Shown piece by piece: positions 1-6,475 of a stretch of DNA of 64,000 nt. How positions within the stretch are numbered: the first letter of the stretch is position 1; every line of letters begins with the position of its first letter. Under the pieces are notes generated by a model. The model saw only the letters and a program-made list of their open reading frames with translations. It ran no database searches and was not told the DNA's origin. The DNA comes from Flavobacteriales bacterium (lineage in GTDB: Bacteria > Bacteroidota > Bacteroidia > Flavobacteriales_D > Crocinitomicaceae): assembly GCA_947460825.1 (NCBI GenBank), contig CANHHA010000003.1, positions 1-64,000 of the forward strand. The letters are read 5' to 3'. The translations under genes and the position numbers were made by a program.

Positions 1-513
1 AAGAACACCTACTTTCCTGGAGCGAACGACAATGCGAGTGGTGTGGCCATGTTACTGAGCTTAGCAAAAGAAATACAACAACAACCCCTGCAAAACCACC
101 ATGTATTATTCATAGCTTTTGCGGGAGAAGAAATTGGACTTGAGGGCTCGCGGTTTTTCATCGATCAACACATCCTGGGTTCAGATCAAATTTCCTGTGT
201 GCTAAATTTGGACATCATGGGTAGTGGTGAAGAGGGGATTACGGTAGTCAATGGGGCCATTCACAAAGCACTGTTCCAACGGCTTCTTGATTTAAATGAG
301 CGCACTCAATCGGTCCCGGTAATTAAACCGAGGGGGAAAGCTGCAAATTCTGACCATTATCCATTTTCGGAGGCTGGAATACCTGCCATTTTTATTTATA
401 CCATGGGGCCTAATAAAAACTATCACGACATACATGATAAAGCAGCCGCGTTAAGCTTTGATCGATTTGACCAATTGCATTATTTACTGCTCCGGTTTAT
501 CCAATCGTTTTAA
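1..513 (+). CDS. M28 family zinc aminopeptidase, C-terminal part (5' end outside window)
   Basis: Reading in frame from base 1 gives 170 residues that end at a TAA. They carry the hallmarks of the M28 metallopeptidase core: GANDNASG (metal-bridging Asp), EEIGLEGS (the Glu pair that supplies general base and metal ligand), NLDIMG (metal Asp) and a late His in YHDIHD after NSDHYPF. The family removes N-terminal residues from peptides, usually in the periplasm or outside the cell in Bacteroidota. The gene enters from the left edge, so its start, any signal peptide and N-terminal domain cannot be seen. The 3' end overlaps the convergent small membrane gene by 30 bases with no terminator between. 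Family assignment is secure; the substrate is unknown. Confidence 0.88.
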   Translation, partial: KNTYFPGANDNASGVAMLLSLAKEIQQQPLQNHHVLFIAFAGEEIGLEGSRFFIDQHILGSDQISCVLNLDIMGSGEEGITVVNGAIHKALFQRLLDLNERTQSVPVIKPRGKAANSDHYPFSEAGIPAIFIYTMGPNKNYHDIHDKAAALSFDRFDQLHYLLLRFIQSF

Positions 514-834
514 GTAACGGCTTTGTTCAAGAATTTGGATAAACAGTGTTATGAAGAACACTGCTAGCGCCCAAAGCACCGGTTTTACAGACCAATTTCT
601 TGCCATAAAAACAAAAAGAAGGGTTAAAAAGCTGAATACCTGAAGCGTCATCAGCGAAAGCGCCGGGATAATTATTTCTCGTTTTTTGCGTGTAAAAACG
701 CGTAGAAAACTAATGAGATAAAAAGATTGCAGCAGCATATTTACGGTTAAAACCGTTTTGAATTCCTCCCTTCCAATCAATGCGAGCATACTCGAGATAC
801 TTAAAACCCAAACAAACCCCATTACAAAATACAT
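484..834 (-). CDS. small four-helix membrane protein, last gene of the sprE-bactofilin-AtpZ cluster
   Basis: A 116-residue protein with about four hydrophobic segments and short basic loops (for example RVFTRKKRE). I recognise no domain. It starts 1 base after the AtpZ stop, so it is almost certainly cotranscribed. Its position directly after AtpZ is where Bacteroidota often carry a small AtpI-like membrane protein ahead of atpB, so an ATP-synthase assembly role is possible, but that is inference from position only. No ATP synthase gene follows; the cluster instead runs tail to tail into the M28 peptidase gene, overlapping it by 30 bases. Confidence 0.7.
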   Translation of the reverse strand: MYFVMGFVWVLSISSMLALIGREEFKTVLTVNMLLQSFYLISFLRVFTRKKREIIIPALSLMTLQVFSFLTLLFVFMARNWSVKPVLWALAVFFITLFIQILEQSRYLKRLDKPEQ

Positions 835-835
835 G

Positions 836-1057
836 CTATGGATTTAAGCGGTTTAGGGTGCGAATAATGTAGACCATAGAACCAATTACTCCAAACACTA
901 AACCAGTCAATAACAGATAGGGTGTCTTAAATTCAAAATACGCATCTCCGCGATACCCAAGATATCCAAAAATACCCATGAAGGCAATCATTTGAAAGCC
1001 TAACGAAGAATACTGCATGAATTTATTTGGCGTATTAGAAGGATCGGGATTAGTCAT
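836..1057 (-). CDS. atpZ: AtpZ/AtpI-family F0F1 ATP synthase accessory protein
   Basis: A 73-residue protein with two transmembrane helices joined by a short loop containing GYRGD, and a glycine-rich second helix (TGLVFGVIGSM). Length and topology fit the AtpZ family, which is thought to help assemble the F0 ring or move Mg2+/Ca2+ for the ATP synthase in the inner membrane. The ATG overlaps the end of the bactofilin gene by 8 bases, and the stop lies 1 base before the next gene. This is a typical tightly coupled operon. The expected downstream atpB/atpE genes are not present here. Confidence 0.8.
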   Translation of the reverse strand: MTNPDPSNTPNKFMQYSSLGFQMIAFMGIFGYLGYRGDAYFEFKTPYLLLTGLVFGVIGSMVYIIRTLNRLNP

Positions 1058-1460
1058 CTAGTGATACGTCCGCCGTAAATGTGGTATGTGCCGAGGGTGA
1101 TTTCATCACACAAGATCCCTCAAAAATAGCTCCTTCTTGGATAATTAATTTGGTGGTTTGAATGTCTCCGTTAATTCTGGCCGTTTCATTCAGGGTTAAC
1201 AAACCTTCCACCGTGATTTCTCCATCCACGGTACCGTTGATCTCTGAATTCACACAAACTAAGTTTCCACGTAATTTGCCTGTAGAACCTATCGTTACTT
1301 TTCCGGAACAGGATAAGTTTCCATTCATCTCTCCCTCTAACATAAAATTAGAGTCAGAAACAACATCCCCCGTTAATTCGGTTCCAGTAACAATTCTATT
1401 CGTCTCGGTGCTCTCCTCGTACTGGGAGGTGCTATTAAAAAAGTCTTTTCTTTTTAACAT
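1050..1460 (-). CDS. bactofilin (polymer-forming cytoskeletal protein)
   Basis: A 136-residue protein whose centre (about residues 22-115) is a right-handed beta-helix of repeating short strands, with pieces such as GTELTGDVVSDSNF, LEGEMNGNLSC and GKLRGNLVC. This is the bactofilin domain that polymerises into membrane-associated filaments without nucleotide. I place the start at the ATG at 1460, 4 bases downstream of the sprE stop; a longer reading frame to 1517 would run into the sprE coding end. The gene overlaps the following AtpZ gene by 8 bases. The conserved sprE-bactofilin order suggests a link between envelope scaffold and the gliding/T9SS machinery, but this is inference. Confidence 0.85.
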   Translation of the reverse strand: MLKRKDFFNSTSQYEESTETNRIVTGTELTGDVVSDSNFMLEGEMNGNLSCSGKVTIGSTGKLRGNLVCVNSEINGTVDGEITVEGLLTLNETARINGDIQTTKLIIQEGAIFEGSCVMKSPSAHTTFTADVSLDD

Positions 1461-1464
1461 TGAA

Positions 1465-4110
1465 TCAGTAGTTAAGATCGTAAAATGTCTTATATCCTTC
1501 AAAGTTATCGGATTCAATCAACTTTTTCAAATTTTCTTGACTAATTATTAAGATTTTATTATTTTGAAAATCTCCTAAAATATCTATGGAAGCCTTGTAA
1601 AGATTAAGGTAATCCATAGCCAGTACGCTACTTTTAAAGTCGGCCACAAGGACCATTTTTGTTTCTTTAGTACTTAACGCACTAGTTACTTTCAACTTAT
1701 TTTTTTTAAATGATTTGGTGGTAAAATCAGAAACGGAAGCTTTTAACTCATCGAAATCCTCCTCTTCGTCTAACAATACCATAATGAATTGGGTTACAGT
1801 GTCATTGTAGACGAAAATTCCATTAGATTTAGCTACATAAGGCTCAAATACGGACACCCCTTTTTCTAGTATGGTGAGTAATTCTTTGGCTCGAATGGCT
1901 TGTGGCGTCCCGGGTTTTTCTTCTATAATATTGGTGAGCCTTGGAATCAATGAACTTTTATCATAGGTTAACTGTCCTTTAGCCAACACATTTAATAGCA
2001 AGTATTCTGCGCGATATGCATTTGATTTATCAGCTTGAACCACCTTTTCAGTGAGGTCAAAGGCCAACTGGTAATTAAGCATCTCATATTCGTGAAGTGC
2101 GATTAAGTACTCCTTTTCTGCTTTCACTCTATTTTCTTTTAGCTTTTCGAAAAACGCAGGATCTGACAAATAATTTGCCGCGTCAGATTTCGGATAATGT
2201 AATAAAATATGTGTCTTGAACGGCTTCTCTTTCCCGGAGGACTCGTTGATTTTGTACAATTGGTATGCTGCTGATAAATCTGTTACATTTCGTGTTTCTT
2301 CCGATAAGATACGTTCGAATTGTTCGGAGGCCAAAGAAGGCTCTTCCAATAAATCTTTGTATAAAGAACCTGCGGTGTAACGCGCATCGATTTCACGAAG
2401 AACCGATGCTATATAGGCACTGTCACTTAGCGGTAAACGATTTCTCATAGTTTCCACATCCAAGGTATCATCCTTTGCGCTTGCTGTTTGGGTAGCCGCT
2501 GTGGAATCGCCAGTTGGATCAACCGCGAAGGGGTCGGTGGCCATGCTAAATTTCGAAGATCGACGCCAATCATCTTCGTTTATGCGATCTCCCCATTGTT
2601 TTCTAAACTCATCGTAACCCTCTTGTTTTAATTTGGGATTATTGAACACCCATTTATCTCCTGCTCCAGACGGTGAGCCTCCTTGCGCCTGCTCTTGTAA
2701 CGCGCGCAATTTCGCGGCTTCTAATTCTTTACGTTGTTGGGCTTCTTCCTTTAATTGTTTAATTACCTCTTTAATGAATTCAGTTTGCGCTTTGTTATCC
2801 ATTTTAGCAATGCGCTGCACGCTATCTTCATGGCTCGCGATTTCCATGGCAGATACTAAATTCGCCAATTTCGAGGCCTTTGTTCTGATGAGCTCACCAT
2901 TGGGGTACCCTTCTGGCATGTTAGTCGCACAGGAATCATAATATTTTTGAGCGGACAAATAAGATTTTTCTGTGTACGCTAAATCCCCTAGTTTTTCGTA
3001 AGCTAATGCTTTTTGCCGCTTATTCTTTGTGGAATAAAATGCCGCCCTGGTGAAATAGACCTTAGCCATAGAAATATTCCCTCTGGAGTATTCCAATTGA
3101 GCCTTAGCGAAATAAATCTGGTCTTTATACCCTGCGTTTTTTTCATCCCTCAACATTCGTTCTAGCATCTTTACATCGCGTTCCGAAGTACCCAAAACTG
3201 CACAGGTCAATTTCGCATTGAACGTAACGTCGTATGTCGCGGCAGGAGAAATTGCATGTTTAAAGGAAATCAACGCAGAATCAACGCGATTGCTGCTCAA
3301 ATAAAGTTGACCTAATATAAAGGAGAGCCTCGATTTCTCCCGTTTGGTTCTGCACGTATTAACTGCCATGGTTAGCGGAAACAATGCTTCTTGTGCTTGT
3401 TTTTTACGCATAAACAAGTCTGCCCTTGTTTTATAAATTTCAAATTGAATCTCATCATTCATCTCTGGCTTGAAGTCATCTGCATTTTTGTCTTTTACTT
3501 TTGTTTTACTAAACTTCTGAAAAAAGGACTTCTTTTTTTGCTGCAAGGCCTCAACTTGAAGTTCATCCAGGATGGTAAGTGCCTCTGTTAACCTATTTTC
3601 TTCGATATAAATTTTTGCAATCCACAACTCAGATAAATATTTCGATGGATCTTTTTGAAAAAATCGTTTTACAAATTGAAAGTTTTTGAGTGCTTTATCA
3701 AAATCGCGGCGATAATAATAGGCTTTGCCGATGGTAAGCCAATTTTCATCTATCCAAGGATTATATTCGGCCTCTTTAGGGCTATCCGCAGAGGGCATGG
3801 AATGGTTTCGTATCACTTTGGAGCACTTAACCACCGCTGTATCGATGGCTGCGTGCATTGATTTCGATTCCTCTTCACTGGGAATCGGCTGAATACTCAA
3901 CCACTCATAAAAGTCATCTTTACGATTTTTCTCATAACTATTGGTTGCCATGGTTAGCAACTCATTCGCATTGAAATACCCATTGTATTTCGCGGTCATT
4001 CCATGATACGTCCGGTTTAAAAAGGCATCCTTGTTGGTTGAACAAAACACCAAGAAAATCGGAGATAATAACAGTACTGCCTTGATGTATGGATATATTA
4101 TTTTCTTCAT
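1465..4110 (-). CDS. sprE: SprE/PorW-type TPR lipoprotein of the type IX secretion system
   Basis: An 881-residue protein with an N-terminal hydrophobic signal ending in a Cys (LVFC, a slightly atypical lipobox), then SprE-typical sequence (NRTYHGMTAKYNGYFNANE, NPWIDENWLTIGKAYYYRRD). Several TPR-like helical pairs follow in the first 450 residues, with a Lys/Glu/Gln-rich coiled stretch near residues 430-490, and a C-terminal half containing further repeats. SprE (PorW in Porphyromonas) is an outer-membrane-associated lipoprotein needed for T9SS secretion and gliding. Its presence fits the T9SS cargo proteins elsewhere in the window. It lies 43 bases downstream of yebC and leads the bactofilin-AtpZ cluster. 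A weak hairpin at 4119-4140 lies in front of it. Confidence 0.88.
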   Translation of the reverse strand: MKKIIYPYIKAVLLLSPIFLVFCSTNKDAFLNRTYHGMTAKYNGYFNANELLTMATNSYEKNRKDDFYEWLSIQPIPSEEESKSMHAAIDTAVVKCSKVIRNHSMPSADSPKEAEYNPWIDENWLTIGKAYYYRRDFDKALKNFQFVKRFFQKDPSKYLSELWIAKIYIEENRLTEALTILDELQVEALQQKKKSFFQKFSKTKVKDKNADDFKPEMNDEIQFEIYKTRADLFMRKKQAQEALFPLTMAVNTCRTKREKSRLSFILGQLYLSSNRVDSALISFKHAISPAATYDVTFNAKLTCAVLGTSERDVKMLERMLRDEKNAGYKDQIYFAKAQLEYSRGNISMAKVYFTRAAFYSTKNKRQKALAYEKLGDLAYTEKSYLSAQKYYDSCATNMPEGYPNGELIRTKASKLANLVSAMEIASHEDSVQRIAKMDNKAQTEFIKEVIKQLKEEAQQRKELEAAKLRALQEQAQGGSPSGAGDKWVFNNPKLKQEGYDEFRKQWGDRINEDDWRRSSKFSMATDPFAVDPTGDSTAATQTASAKDDTLDVETMRNRLPLSDSAYIASVLREIDARYTAGSLYKDLLEEPSLASEQFERILSEETRNVTDLSAAYQLYKINESSGKEKPFKTHILLHYPKSDAANYLSDPAFFEKLKENRVKAEKEYLIALHEYEMLNYQLAFDLTEKVVQADKSNAYRAEYLLLNVLAKGQLTYDKSSLIPRLTNIIEEKPGTPQAIRAKELLTILEKGVSVFEPYVAKSNGIFVYNDTVTQFIMVLLDEEEDFDELKASVSDFTTKSFKKNKLKVTSALSTKETKMVLVADFKSSVLAMDYLNLYKASIDILGDFQNNKILIISQENLKKLIESDNFEGYKTFYDLNY

Positions 4111-4153
4111 TCGTGCGCGCGGGAGAACGTAACTTCCCGCCTTTTATTGTTTC

Positions 4154-4864
4154 TTAAGCAATGTTGGTAAACACTTGTTGTATGTCGTCATCGTCTTCGA
4201 TTTTATCCAACATTTTCTCAATGTCTATGAGTTGTTCTTCAGAAAATTCAACCGGTGATGTTGGGATGCGTTTTAAGCTGGATTTTTGTACTTCAATTTG
4301 CATGTCTTCCAATGCTTTCGCAAGGGTTCCAAAAGACGTGTAATCCCCATATACGATAATGCTATCCGATTCTACTTCAATGGATTCACAGCCGGCATCA
4401 ATGAGCTCCAACTCTAACATTTCGGGATCAAGGGAGTCGGATTTACCTATTTCGAACACGCTTTTTCTGGCGAACATGAACTCCATAGATCCATTAGGCA
4501 CCACACTTCCTCCCGACTTATTAAAATATGATTTGACATTTGCAACGGTTCGTGTGGGGTTATCCGTGGCACATTCTACATAAACCAGCACGCCATGGGG
4601 ACCTTTTCCCTCGTAATTAACTTCTGTAAACGACGCGATATCTTTTTGCGCCGCGCGCTTGATTGCCGATTCAATGTTGTCTTTCGGCATGTTCTCAGAC
4701 TTCGCATTCTGAATCGCCGTGCGCAATTTAGCATTGGTTGTTGGGTCCATCCCTCCTTCTTTGGCCGCCATCGTTATGGCTTTACCTAATTTAGGAAATA
4801 TCTTGGACATCTTGTCCCAACGTTTTTCCTTTGCTGCTCTTCGGTATTCAAATGCTCTTCCCAT
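4154..4864 (-). CDS. yebC: YebC/PmpR-family protein (ribosome-associated factor / regulator)
   Basis: A 236-residue protein with the complete YebC signature: [16 protein letters not shown] at the start, [29 protein letters not shown] and later [10 protein letters not shown] and CATDNPTRT. Family members were described as DNA-binding regulators and more recently as factors that relieve ribosome stalling. The frame is open further upstream, but the ATG at 4864 matches the family N-terminus, and the promoter at 4882-4913 lies inside the would-be extension, which rules out the longer start. It lies between engB and sprE and probably has its own promoter. Confidence 0.92.
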   Translation of the reverse strand: MGRAFEYRRAAKEKRWDKMSKIFPKLGKAITMAAKEGGMDPTTNAKLRTAIQNAKSENMPKDNIESAIKRAAQKDIASFTEVNYEGKGPHGVLVYVECATDNPTRTVANVKSYFNKSGGSVVPNGSMEFMFARKSVFEIGKSDSLDPEMLELELIDAGCESIEVESDSIIVYGDYTSFGTLAKALEDMQIEVQKSSLKRIPTSPVEFSEEQLIDIEKMLDKIEDDDDIQQVFTNIA

Positions 4865-4881
4865 AGTCCTGTGATGTGATA

Positions 4882-4913
4882 CAAAGGTAAGACAATCCGC
4901 ACAAATTTTCAAA
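4882..4913 (-). promoter_or_regulatory. Bacteroidota sigma-A promoter of yebC
   Basis: On the minus strand TTTG (4913-4910), 20 bases, then TACCTTTG (4889-4882), matching the TTTG/TAnnTTTG consensus. The -7 element is 17 bases before the yebC ATG. The promoter sits in the gap after engB and decides the yebC start. Confidence 0.7.
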
Positions 4914-4917
4914 CAAA

Positions 4918-5514
4918 CTAGTACTGTGTCAATACCGCTGTGATGTAATTCAATACCGGTTCTTTTCCACTTGCAGAGGTGGCGGAGGTGGTAAATACGG
5001 GTGGGATTTCCTCCCACGTTTTCAACAGTTCTTTGTTATACTTGGCTAAATTCCTATTTAATTCTGCACTGGAAAGTTTGTCGATTTTGGTGAACACCAT
5101 AGCAAAGGGAACTTGGTTTTCACCGCACCAATTGATAAACTCTAAATCAATCTTTTGAGGGTCTAGCCGAGAATCCAAGAGTACAAAGACCAAGGTAAGC
5201 GAAGATCGTTTTAACAAGTAATCGGAAATGATTTTCTGAAACTTATCCCGCTGGTTTTTAGAAACCTTGGCATAACCATATCCAGGAAGATCCACTAAAT
5301 ACCATTTTTCATTCACGATGAAATGGTTTATAAGCTGTGTTTTCCCTGGGGTTCCAGATGTTTTGGCTAAACTCTTATTGCCCATTAACATATTAATCAG
5401 GGAAGACTTTCCAACATTTGATCGCCCGATGAATGCAAACTCCGGAAGTTCTGTATCGGGGCACCCTTTGTAGTCAGCACTTGAAATGAGGAATTCAGCG
5501 GTTTTTATTTTCAT
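4918..5514 (-). CDS. engB: ribosome biogenesis GTPase EngB (YihA/YsxC)
   Basis: A 198-residue small GTPase of normal family length. G1 is GRSNVGKSS at residues 30-38, followed by the switch [10 protein letters not shown]3 DLPGYG and G4 TKID, with a final SATS-type G5. EngB acts in late assembly of the 50S subunit. The ATG at 5514 lies 4 bases after the -7 promoter element, so the transcript may be nearly leaderless. The gene is divergent from the MerR/B12 regulator and ends 30 bases before the yebC promoter. Confidence 0.95.
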   Translation of the reverse strand: MKIKTAEFLISSADYKGCPDTELPEFAFIGRSNVGKSSLINMLMGNKSLAKTSGTPGKTQLINHFIVNEKWYLVDLPGYGYAKVSKNQRDKFQKIISDYLLKRSSLTLVFVLLDSRLDPQKIDLEFINWCGENQVPFAMVFTKIDKLSSAELNRNLAKYNKELLKTWEEIPPVFTTSATSASGKEPVLNYITAVLTQY

Positions 5515-5518
5515 GCTC

Positions 5519-5550
5519 CAAAGGTAAACTTTAGATTGGGCTTGAACAAA
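5519..5550 (-). promoter_or_regulatory. Bacteroidota sigma-A promoter of engB
   Basis: Minus-strand TTTG (5550-5547), 20 bases, TACCTTTG (5526-5519), only 4 bases before the engB ATG. The -33 element lies inside the inverted repeat at 5544-5560, so binding there would be expected to affect engB transcription. Confidence 0.65.
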
Positions 5551-5560
5551 ATTGTTGTTC
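5544..5560. promoter_or_regulatory. inverted repeat, candidate operator of the MerR/B12 regulator
   Basis: GAACAA (5544-5549), a 5-base spacer, then TTGTTC (5555-5560) is a perfect 6+6 dyad in the 61-base divergent region between engB and the MerR gene, 15 bases before the regulator's ATG. MerR-family proteins bind dyads as dimers and commonly control their own gene. The assignment as operator is inference; the dyad is short and AT-rich. Confidence 0.4.
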
Positions 5561-5575
5561 TCTTGTTTGAGAGTT

Positions 5576-6475
5576 ATGGCATTCTATAAAATTCGAGACG
5601 TTGAAGTTTTAACCGGTATAAAAGCACATACCTTACGCATTTGGGAGCAGCGGTATGGAGTTCTTGTTCCGGAACGGACTGAAACTAAAATTAGAACGTA
5701 TACCGACGAAGAACTTGTATACCTCTTAAATATTCGAATTTTAATTGACCATGGCATGAAAATCTCACGACTGTCTGAATTTTCGCCCACAGAGATTAGA
5801 GCCAAGGTTGCTGAAATCAAGCTTAAAACACCAGCGGGCAGCGCCCAAGAAAAACTCATTGTATCGCTAGTTGAAATGGACGAGGCTCTTTTTCACAGCA
5901 CACTAAATGAACTCATTCATGCAACGTCGTTGGAAGAAACATTCCGGCAGTGTCTAATTCCTTTTTTTGACCGAATTGGTATTATGTGGCTTAGTGGATC
6001 CATTAATCCAGCCCAAGAACATTTTATTTCGAATTTGGTGCGTCAAAAAATTGTTTCTGAGGTAGACAAACTAAAAGTTCCTGAAGACCGTGAGAACCCT
6101 GTTATGTTGTATTTGCCAGAACACGAATGGCATGAAATAGGTTTATTGTTTTATCATTATTTATTGCGGAGTCAAGGCGTTTACTCCTTGTATTTAGGTC
6201 AGAGCTTGCCCTATGAGTCCGTGGTATCAAGCATTGAAAAAGTTCATCCTCGATGTGTGATTAGTTCTTGGTTGACCTCTGTAGAGGAGGGATTCATGCG
6301 CAGCTATTTTTCTCAATTACGCCGACAATTCCCAGAATTATTAATTATTGCGGGCGGTGCTCAACTTGGAATTCACCATGCATCAATCAATAATTTGGTT
6401 ACTCCGTTGCAGCACGCAGAAGATTTAATAAAAATGATTAAATCACCACATTTACAATCTTCCCAGGTACAATAA
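5576..6475 (+). CDS. MerR-family regulator with B12-binding domain (CarH/LitR-like light sensor)
   Basis: A 299-residue protein. Residues 1-70 are a MerR winged helix (YKIRDVEVLTGIKAHTLRIW, EQRYG). The middle is a helical cobalamin-cap region with W138, nine residues, then E148-H149 (the Wx9EH motif). The C-terminal Rossmann-like domain holds E184-x-H186-x-x-G189 (ExHxxG). These are the residues that bind adenosylcobalamin in CarH/LitR, transcription factors that release DNA when light breaks the Co-C bond; spacing between the two His (37) is close to that of Thermus CarH (35). I chose ATG 5576, which begins the MerR domain; an in-frame ATG at 5552 would only add eight unsupported residues. 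No carotenoid or photolyase genes lie in the window. The 3' end overlaps leuS by 38 bases. Confidence 0.85.
   Translation: MAFYKIRDVEVLTGIKAHTLRIWEQRYGVLVPERTETKIRTYTDEELVYLLNIRILIDHGMKISRLSEFSPTEIRAKVAEIKLKTPAGSAQEKLIVSLVEMDEALFHSTLNELIHATSLEETFRQCLIPFFDRIGIMWLSGSINPAQEHFISNLVRQKIVSEVDKLKVPEDRENPVMLYLPEHEWHEIGLLFYHYLLRSQGVYSLYLGQSLPYESVVSSIEKVHPRCVISSWLTSVEEGFMRSYFSQLRRQFPELLIIAGGAQLGIHHASINNLVTPLQHAEDLIKMIKSPHLQSSQVQ

Noticed and set aside
1162-1551. 129-codon frame antisense to bactofilin and sprE
   Set aside because: Lies fully opposite two well-supported genes; the product has no recognisable domain or signal.
4119-4140. Hairpin GCGGGA / TCCCGC in front of sprE
   Set aside because: Only 6 bp with a 10-base loop and no T-run on either strand; not enough for a terminator.
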